From E44-bin32 sp034430595 (GTDB taxonomy: Bacteria > Chloroflexota > Anaerolineae > Anaerolineales > E44-bin32): 64,000 bases of DNA. The position numbers and the translations under genes were made by a program. Positions 17,116-24,014 of this stretch are shown here, one piece after another. Numbering within the stretch: the stretch's first letter is position 1; each line of letters starts with the position of its first letter. Location of the stretch: the NCBI GenBank assembly GCA_034430595.1, contig DAOUEL010000092.1, positions 24,526 to 88,525 on the forward strand. Reading direction: 5' to 3'. A model generated the notes under the pieces. That model did no database searches and was not told the origin of the DNA. It worked only from the letters and a program-made list of their open reading frames with translations.

Positions 17116-17705
17116 TGCTGCTCCTCGACCAGGCGCTCGAGATCGGCTTTGATATCCTGTGATGAAGTGTCAAAACTGTAATTCGTCACTAACCTTCCGG
17201 ACTTATCAATTACGAAGACTCGTGCGGTATGGGTCATCAAATATTGTTCGGGGTCCGAATCGGGGTCTACCGCAGCATAAACTCCGTATGCGGCCAGAAT
17301 CGGGTCAAGCGCTTCGGGTTCAGCCCGCAATCCGATGAAATCGGAGCTGAAGCGGCCCAGGTACGCCTTTAAGACTTCCAGGCTGTCCCGTGCTGGATCC
17401 ACCGTTACGAAAACAGTACGCACCAGCGCCGGGTCGATATTGGCGTTCGAGACGACCGACCGCAATTGGCCAAGAGTGGCGGGGCAAATATCGGGACAGA
17501 ACGTATATCCGAAATAGAGCATGATCACATGGCCTTTTTCTCCGCTCAAGGTGAAATCCCCACCGTCGGTCGAGGGCATGGTGAAGTCGGGGGCTGGACC
17601 AGGGTTCTGGTAGGGGCTACCGTGGAAGGGAGCCTCGGAAATGCCGCATCCGGCGATCGATCCGATGGCTAACAGAAGAAGCAATGCGGGCAGGTAATAT
17701 TTCAC
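17112..17705 (-). CDS. SCO1/SenC/PrrC family copper-binding thioredoxin-fold protein
   Basis: 197-aa lipoprotein (signal ending LLLLAIGSIAGC) with an SCO thioredoxin fold. The copper/redox motif FCPDICPATL is intact and the partner His is in LMTHTARVFVID. SCO proteins deliver copper to, or reduce, the CuA site of subunit II. It is the first gene of the five-gene minus-strand operon and converges on the cox operon, which supplies the likely client (coxB). A ribosome site GAAGGAC and an extended -10 lie upstream. Confidence 0.93.
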   Translation of the reverse strand: MKYYLPALLLLLAIGSIAGCGISEAPFHGSPYQNPGPAPDFTMPSTDGGDFTLSGEKGHVIMLYFGYTFCPDICPATLGQLRSVVSNANIDPALVRTVFVTVDPARDSLEVLKAYLGRFSSDFIGLRAEPEALDPILAAYGVYAAVDPDSDPEQYLMTHTARVFVIDKSGRLVTNYSFDTSSQDIKADLERLVEEQQ

Positions 17706-17738
17706 GCAGGTCCTTCAACGTTTTTAAGCGGCCCGGTG

Positions 17739-17747
17739 ATTCTAACA
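17739..17747 (-). promoter_or_regulatory. Extended -10 promoter of the SCO operon
   Basis: Minus-strand TGTTAGAAT (TGn plus TAGAAT) about 34 bases before the SCO start codon. It shares the intergenic region with the divergent XerC-like gene. Confidence 0.5.
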
Positions 17748-17856
17748 TACCTGTTTCAAAGTGATTTACGGCGAGATCAAGAACTGTTCCAATCGAGCAG
17801 GGTTGAATTAATAAGCAGGAAGGGGGTGTCAGTTATGGTAAGTTAACATTCGCCAA

Positions 17857-17865
17857 TGGTATAAT
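17857..17865 (+). promoter_or_regulatory. Extended -10 promoter of the XerC-like gene
   Basis: TGGTATAAT, a consensus extended -10, with transcription expected near 17872 and the GTG start at 17902. No good -35 at 16-18 bases. Confidence 0.55.
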
Positions 17866-17901
17866 CGGACACGACCGGTAGCTACCTTTCAGGGAGACTA
17901 C

Positions 17902-18759
17902 GTGCACGCTTCGATCGAGCGATTTCTCCAGCATCTCAGCACCGAGCGCGGCGCCTCCAATAACACGATTCAGGCTTACCGCACGGATTTAGTCCAGTTC
18001 CAGCGTGTTATGCAGACCCGTGGCAGTGCCGACCTCGATCCCAGTGTGCTGACAGGTGAACTGGTAGGTGGTTACGTCGATTGGTTGAAGATACAGGGAT
18101 ACAAACCGGCCACAATCTCACGCAAAATTGCCAGCACACGCTCATTTCTGAATTTTCTGGCTGACGAGCAGGGCTTCGCGTTTCATGGGATGCTTTCACA
18201 GCTGGAGGCTCCCCCGCCGGAAAGGACCCCCCCTCTAACGCTTTCAAAGCGTGAAGCGCAGGATTTGCTGCATGCCCCCAGGAACCAGAGCTCACCGGGC
18301 GCACTGCGTGACGCAGCTATCCTTGCAGTGCTATATGAAACCGGCTTCCGGGCAACCGAAGTCGTCGCCCTTGAACTGTCTGACCTTGATCTCGCTGAAC
18401 GGATGATCTGGCGGCCGCCGAAGCGGCTCGTTTGGCGCTCGATCGAAAATTCAGAGCCGCAGCTTCGAAAGTACTTGATTGAAGGGAGACCACACCTGCT
18501 GCGCACACCCGCCGAAACGACGCTCTTCTTGAACTTACGTGGTCAGCAGCTCAGCCGGCAGGGGTTATGGCTGGTCGTCAAGCGTTGGGCGGCAGAATGT
18601 GACCTTGATCCCGCTCTCTCTCCGCACACCTTGCGTCATACGCGTGCGCGTGATTTGCTCTCCGCAGGAAGTACGCGCCGGGAGGTGCAGGAATTTCTAG
18701 GCCTGGCCAGTCCAAACGGTGTGCGCGTCAAGCCCAGGCCTTTCGTTGAGGAGGATTAA
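17902..18759 (+). CDS. Degenerate XerC/XerD-like tyrosine recombinase family protein
   Basis: 285-aa protein. Residues 1-85 form a SAM-like core-binding domain (IERFLQHLSTERGASNNTIQAYRTDL, typical of XerC/D). The C-terminal domain keeps the first catalytic Arg (ETGFRATEVVALELSDL) and the HTLRH box, but the GH pair of the GHxS motif is GL (EFLGLASPNG) and the final segment VRVKPRPFVEED lacks the nucleophilic Tyr. The beta2-beta3 Lys region is also poorly conserved. It is therefore probably a DNA-binding protein without strand-transfer activity. Start is GTG with AGGGAGA upstream. It is followed 5 bases later by punA, whose GAGGAGG site lies inside its 3' end. No attachment sites or mobile-element genes are nearby. 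Confidence 0.8.
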   Translation: MHASIERFLQHLSTERGASNNTIQAYRTDLVQFQRVMQTRGSADLDPSVLTGELVGGYVDWLKIQGYKPATISRKIASTRSFLNFLADEQGFAFHGMLSQLEAPPPERTPPLTLSKREAQDLLHAPRNQSSPGALRDAAILAVLYETGFRATEVVALELSDLDLAERMIWRPPKRLVWRSIENSEPQLRKYLIEGRPHLLRTPAETTLFLNLRGQQLSRQGLWLVVKRWAAECDLDPALSPHTLRHTRARDLLSAGSTRREVQEFLGLASPNGVRVKPRPFVEED

Positions 18760-18764
18760 ATTCG

Positions 18765-19598
18765 ATGGAGTTCTTGACCGAAGCCAATATTAATGAGGCG
18801 GTCCAGGCCCTTCAAGCTCAGACAGATTTCAAACCGCGCATCGGCATGATACTGGGTTCGGGGCTGGGTCCGCTGGCAGACTCCGTATCCGATCGCACAA
18901 TTGTTGACCCTGAACAAATCCCTGGCTGGCCGCTTTCAACCGTAGTTGGGCACTCAGGGGTGCTGGTCCTTGGAACCTTGGAAGGGCAGCAGGTCTTTGT
19001 TATGCAAGGCCGGGCTCATTACTATGAAGGCTATTCCATGCCCCGGCTAGGACTCCCGGTACGCGTAATGCAGCGTCTGGGTATCGAGATCCTGATCGTC
19101 ACGAACGCTGCCGGTGCAGTAAACCCCGAGTATGAACCAGGAGAGCTGATGTTGATCTCCGATCATATCAACCTGATCGGCATAGGCGGGTTAAATCCGC
19201 TGCGGGGGCCGAACCTGGAAAGCTTTGGGCCACGTTTCCCGGACATGAGCCAGGCGTATGACTCCAAGCTGAGGGAAACGGCTCGAGAAGTGGCCAAATC
19301 GAATGATATTCCGATGCAGGAAGGGGTTTATGTCTGTCTGGCCGGGCCGTCTTTTGAATCTCCGGCCGATCTGCGATTCCTGCGCGGCATTGGGGTTGAT
19401 GCAGTCGGCATGTCGACCGTGCCAGAGGTTATCGTTGCACGGCACGGTGGAACGCGTGTCCTCGGTGTTTCGGGGATAAGCAACAAGGCAAATCTTGATG
19501 GGAAGACGGTGACCACCCACGAGGAAGTCCTGGAAGCCGGCGAGGTGATCGTACCCAGGCTTACGAGCCTGATTCGCGGGGTTCTCAAATCAGTCTAG
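18765..19598 (+). CDS. punA: Purine nucleoside phosphorylase (type I, trimeric)
   Basis: 277-aa enzyme that phosphorolyses purine nucleosides to free base and ribose-1-phosphate for salvage. Phosphate-binding GSGLGPLAD, VVGHSGVLVLG and RAHYYEGYS, the TNAAGAVNP turn, the base-binding CLAGPSFESPAD and the MSTVPEVIVARH plus SGISNKAN region are all present, matching PNP-I (GuaPNP-like). Length is normal. GAGGAGG lies 8 bases before the ATG. It forms the centre of a small transcription unit behind the XerC-like gene. Confidence 0.95.
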   Translation: MEFLTEANINEAVQALQAQTDFKPRIGMILGSGLGPLADSVSDRTIVDPEQIPGWPLSTVVGHSGVLVLGTLEGQQVFVMQGRAHYYEGYSMPRLGLPVRVMQRLGIEILIVTNAAGAVNPEYEPGELMLISDHINLIGIGGLNPLRGPNLESFGPRFPDMSQAYDSKLRETAREVAKSNDIPMQEGVYVCLAGPSFESPADLRFLRGIGVDAVGMSTVPEVIVARHGGTRVLGVSGISNKANLDGKTVTTHEEVLEAGEVIVPRLTSLIRGVLKSV

Positions 19599-19613
19599 CT
19601 CAGTCGGTCGGTG

Positions 19614-20312
19614 ATGAAAGAATTCATTCTCAGCATCGAAGCATTCCAATCCTGGATCTACCTTTCGCTTGGGCTGACAGGCCTGATTTATGCCTTATCC
19701 GTCCTGCGTGCATACCGGGAGCTGCGCGCATCCGTATTTGGCCTGGAACGCGAACGGGCTCTACGGCGCATCACGCGCTCTGGTGCGATGCTGATCCTGA
19801 TCGTTACCGGGCTGAGCGCAACCTTCGTCATCTCCACCTTCGCCAGTCCGGCGATCCCGGCTTCCGCCCGACCAACTGCCCTGCCCACCGTCTCACTGCT
19901 AGCGACACCCCTTGGCCGGCCCGACGCAGTGGATGCATCATTTATGACCGCAACGCCGATCGTCGCCTCCGCCATCGACAGTGCCGGCTGTGCTAACGAG
20001 CAAGCAACCATCACCTCTCCCCAGGCGAACTCGACCGTGCGAGGAGAAATTCAATTTCTCGGTGTTGCCAATATCGAAAATTTCGCCTTCTATAAGCTTG
20101 AGTATCATGATTTGCGCCCCGAAAGCACCTGGTTAGCTATCTGGGCCAGCAACATTCCCGTATGTGCGCAGGGCTGCCAGGAGCCTGAGCTGCTCGGGAC
20201 CTGGGATACGACACTGGTTCGTTCCGGGCAGTACGCCGTCCAGCTGGTTGTGACCGATACGCGAGGAAACGCGCCGCTGCCCTGTCAGATCCTGCTCCAG
20301 GTCGTACCATGA
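19614..20312 (+). CDS. Membrane protein with extracytoplasmic Ig-like domain
   Basis: 232-aa protein with two N-terminal membrane helices (about 13-30 and 55-75) joined by a basic cytoplasmic loop, a Pro/Ala/Thr-rich linker, and a C-terminal domain starting ITSPQANSTVRG that looks like a beta-sandwich (FYKLEYHDL, YAVQLVVTDTRGN). Paired Cys residues (DSAGCANEQ, PVCAQGCQE, LPCQIL) could form disulfides outside the cell. I do not assign a function. It follows punA by 15 bases; GTG immediately before the ATG is an alternative start. Confidence 0.6.
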   Translation: MKEFILSIEAFQSWIYLSLGLTGLIYALSVLRAYRELRASVFGLERERALRRITRSGAMLILIVTGLSATFVISTFASPAIPASARPTALPTVSLLATPLGRPDAVDASFMTATPIVASAIDSAGCANEQATITSPQANSTVRGEIQFLGVANIENFAFYKLEYHDLRPESTWLAIWASNIPVCAQGCQEPELLGTWDTTLVRSGQYAVQLVVTDTRGNAPLPCQILLQVVP

Positions 20313-20340
20313 ACGCAAGCCGGAGGTATGGTGGCTGGTA

Positions 20341-20883
20341 ATGATTGATCAAAGTGCAATTCGACAGGCGATATCGAGTGATATCCCGAAGTTAATGGCC
20401 ATGGACCATGGTGTGAACACGGATCATGTCTGGCAGCTCGCTCTTCAGCGGGGTTCGGGTGAGGTCGGGGGGGTGTTTCGCGAAGTAAGGCTGCCGCGCC
20501 CGATGCGAGTGAATTATCCCCGTGAACCTCAAGACCTGGCCGACGTATGGACCCAGCGGGCGGCGCTGCTCCTGGCCGAAACCGGCGAGACGCCATTGGG
20601 TTATCTCTCGCTGATCGATGGTCCAGCCTTCCGTTCAGGCTGGGTACTTGATCTGGTCGTCGATCTGCGCTACCGGCGACAGGGTGTGGCCTCCCAGCTA
20701 TTGAGTGCCGCGAAAAGCTGGTGCCGGGAGCGCGGCAGGGAGCGGATTTTCATCGAGATGCAATCCAAGAATTTTCCTGCCATCAGCCTGATGAAGAAAT
20801 CAGGGTTCAGTTACGTGGGATACAGTGATCATTACTATCCCGACCAGGATATCGTGATCTTCTTCGCTCGTGAGCTGAGTTAG
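20341..20883 (+). CDS. GNAT family N-acetyltransferase
   Basis: 180-aa GNAT-fold protein. The acetyl-CoA pyrophosphate loop is RYRRQGVASQLL, preceded by the strand WVLDLVVDL and followed by the IEMQSKNFPAISLMKKSGF helix typical of the fold. Acceptor substrate unknown. The N-terminal third (AIRQAISSDIPKLMAMDH) is divergent. It sits between two membrane protein genes in a same-strand run; no strong ribosome site precedes the ATG. Confidence 0.85.
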   Translation: MIDQSAIRQAISSDIPKLMAMDHGVNTDHVWQLALQRGSGEVGGVFREVRLPRPMRVNYPREPQDLADVWTQRAALLLAETGETPLGYLSLIDGPAFRSGWVLDLVVDLRYRRQGVASQLLSAAKSWCRERGRERIFIEMQSKNFPAISLMKKSGFSYVGYSDHYYPDQDIVIFFARELS

Positions 20884-20900
20884 GGACAGTCCATTCAACC

Positions 20901-22811
20901 ATGATTGCTCCATTGCTTGTTCTGAACCAGATTCTGACCGCGGGCAATACGATCACGGCTTTCTCACTGCTCCTCTACGCGCTGACCTTCAATTTGCGTG
21001 AGCGGGTAGCGCGCGCCTTAGCGGTCCTGTTGCTGTGCGTTACGGTGGTCTATTTTGGTGATGTCCTGGTCGCAACCTCCGGACCATCAGCTGAGACCGA
21101 GATCTGGCTGCGCCTGCAGTGGGTTGGAATTAGCTTTGTCCCGGCCGCATACCTGCAGCTCTCTGATTCGTTGCTTGCGGCCACCGGCCGTCCATCCCGA
21201 GGCAGGCGTTCACGTGTGGTCTTGATCAGCTATGTCCTTGGTGGGATAGCAATGGGGATGGTCGCATTCTCGCATGAACTCGCCGGTCATGTCGTATACA
21301 CTGATTCTGCCGCATATCTTCAACCCCACGCCTATTTCTACGTCTTTACACTTTTCCTGATCGTCGACCTGACATTCGCCGGTTTGAATTTCTGGCGGGC
21401 TTACAAGCGGTGCCTGACACGCTCCAGCCGGCGGCGAATGCGCTACTTGATGGCAGGCTCGTTGGGACCGCTTCTCGGTGCTTTCCCCTTCCTAATGCTT
21501 GGGGGGAGTGGCTTTGTCGGCGCCGGCGTATTCTTCTGGGGCATCTTGATCATCATTAATGCCTTTGTGGGCGTGCAGTTGATTCTCATGGCTTATGCGG
21601 TTGCCTATTTTGGCGTTGATTACCCGGACAGGGTGGTTAAAAGCCGGCTTTTTCAGTGGATCTTGCGTGGCCCGATCGTTGCTTCCACTGTTTTAGCGAT
21701 TACGGTCGTCGTGAACCGGGTCGCGGTGCTGCTCGGCTACCAAAACAGCCGCGCGGTCCCCTTTACCATGGTCGCTTCCCTGCTTCTATTGCAATATCTA
21801 TTTACATTCATCCGGCGCCCGATCGAACGCTGGTTCTTTTACGGCGAGGATCGAGATGATATGGCGCGGCTGCAGCTGCTGGAGGAACGTTTGCTGACGA
21901 CCGGTGACCTGCGGCAATTCCTCGAATCAGTACTAAACGCGATCTGTGACCTGGTAGGGATTTCATCGGCTTTCAGCGCAGTTGTCGGGCCGGAGGGGCT
22001 TGAACTAGAGGTGGCGGTCGGCCCCGATGACCCGCTGCGCGGCTCGAAGGAACTGCCCCCACTCCTAGTGACAGACGAGACCGTTGAATTTGAAACCCTG
22101 GGGACGGTTTTCATCTGGGATGTTTACTGGCTGATTCCGCTGCGCCTGGCCAACCCAACTGAGGTGATCGGATTTCTTGGGCTGCGATCGCGTGATGGTG
22201 CGCCGAATTTTACTTCGGACGAGGAGCAGCAAATAAAAACGCTCGTGGATCGGGCTGCGGTTGCCTTGGCAGAGAAGAAGCTCCAGCGTGAGGTCTTTGC
22301 CGTCGTGGATCGGCTTGTGCCCCAGGTTGAGACGATTCAGAAGATTCGCGCCGAGGCGCGCTATGCCGGATCGGAAGCCCTGACAGCAGCGATAGAGGGC
22401 ATAGGATCGGAGGATGAACTTACCGAGCTCGTACGAGAGGCGCTTGGGCACTACTGGGGTGGGCCACGTTTGACACAGAGTCCGCTGCTCGGGTTGCGGG
22501 TGGTGCGCCTTGCGCTGGACGAACACGATGGCAACCCGGTGAACGCACTGAGGGCGATTTTGCGCAGTGCGATCGACCACACCCGGCCGGAAGGAGAAAG
22601 GCGTTTTACCGCGGAGTGGATGCTGTACAATATTCTCGAATTGAAGTTCCTGCAGGGTCGAAAAGTGCGTGATGTGGCGAGCAAATTGGCTATGTCGGAG
22701 GCGGATTTATATCGAAAACAGCGTGTAGCCATCGAGGCCGTCGCTGAAACGATCACCTCAATGGAACGAGAAGCGGTTGCGATCAGGGACGATGAGGAAG
22801 GAGGAGTCTGA
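20901..22811 (+). CDS. 7TM sensor-GAF protein with C-terminal helix-turn-helix
   Basis: 636-aa protein. Residues 1-305 hold about eight hydrophobic helices resembling the N-terminal 7TM region found in some histidine kinases. Residues about 322-460 form a GAF domain (LQLLEERLLTTGDLRQFLES, IGFLGLRSRDG, FTSDEEQQIKTLVDRAAVAL). No HisKA or ATPase follows. Instead residues 465-636 are helical and end in a helix-turn-helix-like segment (LELKFLQGRKVRDVASKLAM, SEADLYRKQRVAIEAVAETI, about 578-617) like a sigma region 4 or LuxR-type HTH. The architecture suggests a one-component membrane-bound regulator, but DNA binding is an inference. Confidence 0.7.
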   Translation: MIAPLLVLNQILTAGNTITAFSLLLYALTFNLRERVARALAVLLLCVTVVYFGDVLVATSGPSAETEIWLRLQWVGISFVPAAYLQLSDSLLAATGRPSRGRRSRVVLISYVLGGIAMGMVAFSHELAGHVVYTDSAAYLQPHAYFYVFTLFLIVDLTFAGLNFWRAYKRCLTRSSRRRMRYLMAGSLGPLLGAFPFLMLGGSGFVGAGVFFWGILIIINAFVGVQLILMAYAVAYFGVDYPDRVVKSRLFQWILRGPIVASTVLAITVVVNRVAVLLGYQNSRAVPFTMVASLLLLQYLFTFIRRPIERWFFYGEDRDDMARLQLLEERLLTTGDLRQFLESVLNAICDLVGISSAFSAVVGPEGLELEVAVGPDDPLRGSKELPPLLVTDETVEFETLGTVFIWDVYWLIPLRLANPTEVIGFLGLRSRDGAPNFTSDEEQQIKTLVDRAAVALAEKKLQREVFAVVDRLVPQVETIQKIRAEARYAGSEALTAAIEGIGSEDELTELVREALGHYWGGPRLTQSPLLGLRVVRLALDEHDGNPVNALRAILRSAIDHTRPEGERRFTAEWMLYNILELKFLQGRKVRDVASKLAMSEADLYRKQRVAIEAVAETITSMEREAVAIRDDEEGGV

Positions 22812-22822
22812 AACAGGAATAC

Positions 22823-22850
22823 TTGCACAGTGGGGGGAATTGGGTATTCT
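22823..22850 (+). promoter_or_regulatory. Putative promoter of the S1-domain gene
   Basis: TTGCAC, 16-base spacer, TATTCT, about 60 bases before the S1-domain start. Moderate match to sigma-70. Confidence 0.35.
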
Positions 22851-22910
22851 ACGTCCACGCTGGAAAAGGTACTCAGTTGGCATGTGAGCTATGGGATAGA
22901 GGTCTAAGTT

Positions 22911-23936
22911 ATGAAAATGGAAGAAGATCCTACTCAAAGGTTGGGGGGGCAAGACCCGCCTCCGCTTGACGAGTCATGGTGGGAAGCGGTCATGGAAGAG
23001 GCCGAGCAGCAGCAGGTTGTCTCCATTCCGCACGGCGAGCCGAACTTCGAACCTCGTTCGTTCCAACAAGGTGATCCGCAGGATTGGGCCTGGGCGCGAA
23101 ACCTGTACGAGGCCGACGATGTAATTACGCTGCCGGTCGTGGGATACAACCGCGGCGGCGTCCTGGTTGAGGCGCGCAGTTTACGGGGCTTTGTACCAGT
23201 TTCTCACCTGTTGGCTGTTGAGCCAACCGCCGAAGAAGCCGAACGTGACGAGCAAATGGAATCGCTCGTTGAGCAGGAATTGAGATTAAAAGTGATCGAA
23301 TTCGATCCTGATCGGGGTCGATTGGTGTTTTCGGAACGAGCTGCACAGGCAGGACCGGGCCGAAGGATGGAACTACTCTCTAACCTGAAACCCGGTGATC
23401 GGGTGCAGGGCAACGTGACGAACATAACCCGCTTCGGTGTTTTCATCGATCTTGGCGGCATTGAAGGATTGATACACGTATCTGAGCTCTCATGGGGGCG
23501 GGTCAGGCACCCAGCGGATGTCGTCCACTGTGGTGAGAACCTGGAAGTCGAAGTCCTTTCTGTTGACCAGGATCACGATCGAATTGCACTGAGCTTGAAA
23601 GAACTCCTACCTGATCCCTGGCGGCAGGTGGAAGAACGCTATTCGGTCGGTGAGATCGTCACCGGGCGGATCACGAATGTTGTCAAATTCGGGGCGTTCG
23701 TCGGGATCGAGAATGGCCTGGAAGGCCTGATCCATGTCTCAGAGCTGTGCGATGGTAATTTTCTGCACCCACGCAACGTCGTCCGGGAGGGCGACCAGGT
23801 CAGGGTGCGCATCATCAATATCGATGCAGGCGAACGCAGGCTGGGCTTGAGCCTCCGCAGCGTTCCGCAAAGCGAGTCCGAATCGGATGAAATGACAGCC
23901 AGTGGTGAACCGTCTGAGGTTTATCCAGCTGGTTAA
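22911..23936 (+). CDS. S1 RNA-binding domain protein (RpsA-like, three repeats)
   Basis: 341-aa protein with an acidic N-terminus and three S1 (OB-fold) repeats: a divergent one at about 68-145 (VVGYNRGGVLVEARSLRGFVP), a canonical one at about 158-228 (GDRVQGNVTNITRFGVFIDL, GLIHVSELSW) and another at 245-315 (GEIVTGRITNVVKFGAFVGI, GLIHVSELCD). It resembles short bacterial ribosomal protein S1 homologues, which bind mRNA and aid translation initiation; whether it is the ribosomal S1 or a paralogue cannot be decided from this window. It precedes ftsK with a hairpin in between. Confidence 0.88.
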   Translation: MKMEEDPTQRLGGQDPPPLDESWWEAVMEEAEQQQVVSIPHGEPNFEPRSFQQGDPQDWAWARNLYEADDVITLPVVGYNRGGVLVEARSLRGFVPVSHLLAVEPTAEEAERDEQMESLVEQELRLKVIEFDPDRGRLVFSERAAQAGPGRRMELLSNLKPGDRVQGNVTNITRFGVFIDLGGIEGLIHVSELSWGRVRHPADVVHCGENLEVEVLSVDQDHDRIALSLKELLPDPWRQVEERYSVGEIVTGRITNVVKFGAFVGIENGLEGLIHVSELCDGNFLHPRNVVREGDQVRVRIINIDAGERRLGLSLRSVPQSESESDEMTASGEPSEVYPAG

Positions 23937-23955
23937 TCTCATCTTGTGTTGTTGA

Positions 23956-23983
23956 GCCGGGTGCGCATGTACGCGTGCCCGGC
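23956..23983 (+). terminator. Hairpin between S1-domain gene and ftsK
   Basis: GCCGGGTGCGC (23956-23966) pairs with GCGTGCCCGGC (23973-23983) with two G-T pairs and a 6-base loop. The following CGTTCCTTTG is only mildly U-rich, so termination may be partial. Confidence 0.4.
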
Positions 23984-24014
23984 CGTTCCTTTGTAAAGGG
24001 TACAGCGAGCGTCC

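Noticed and set aside
17902..18759. Active integrase marking a mobile element
   Set aside because: The catalytic Tyr is absent and there are no attachment repeats, phage genes or compositional shift around it.
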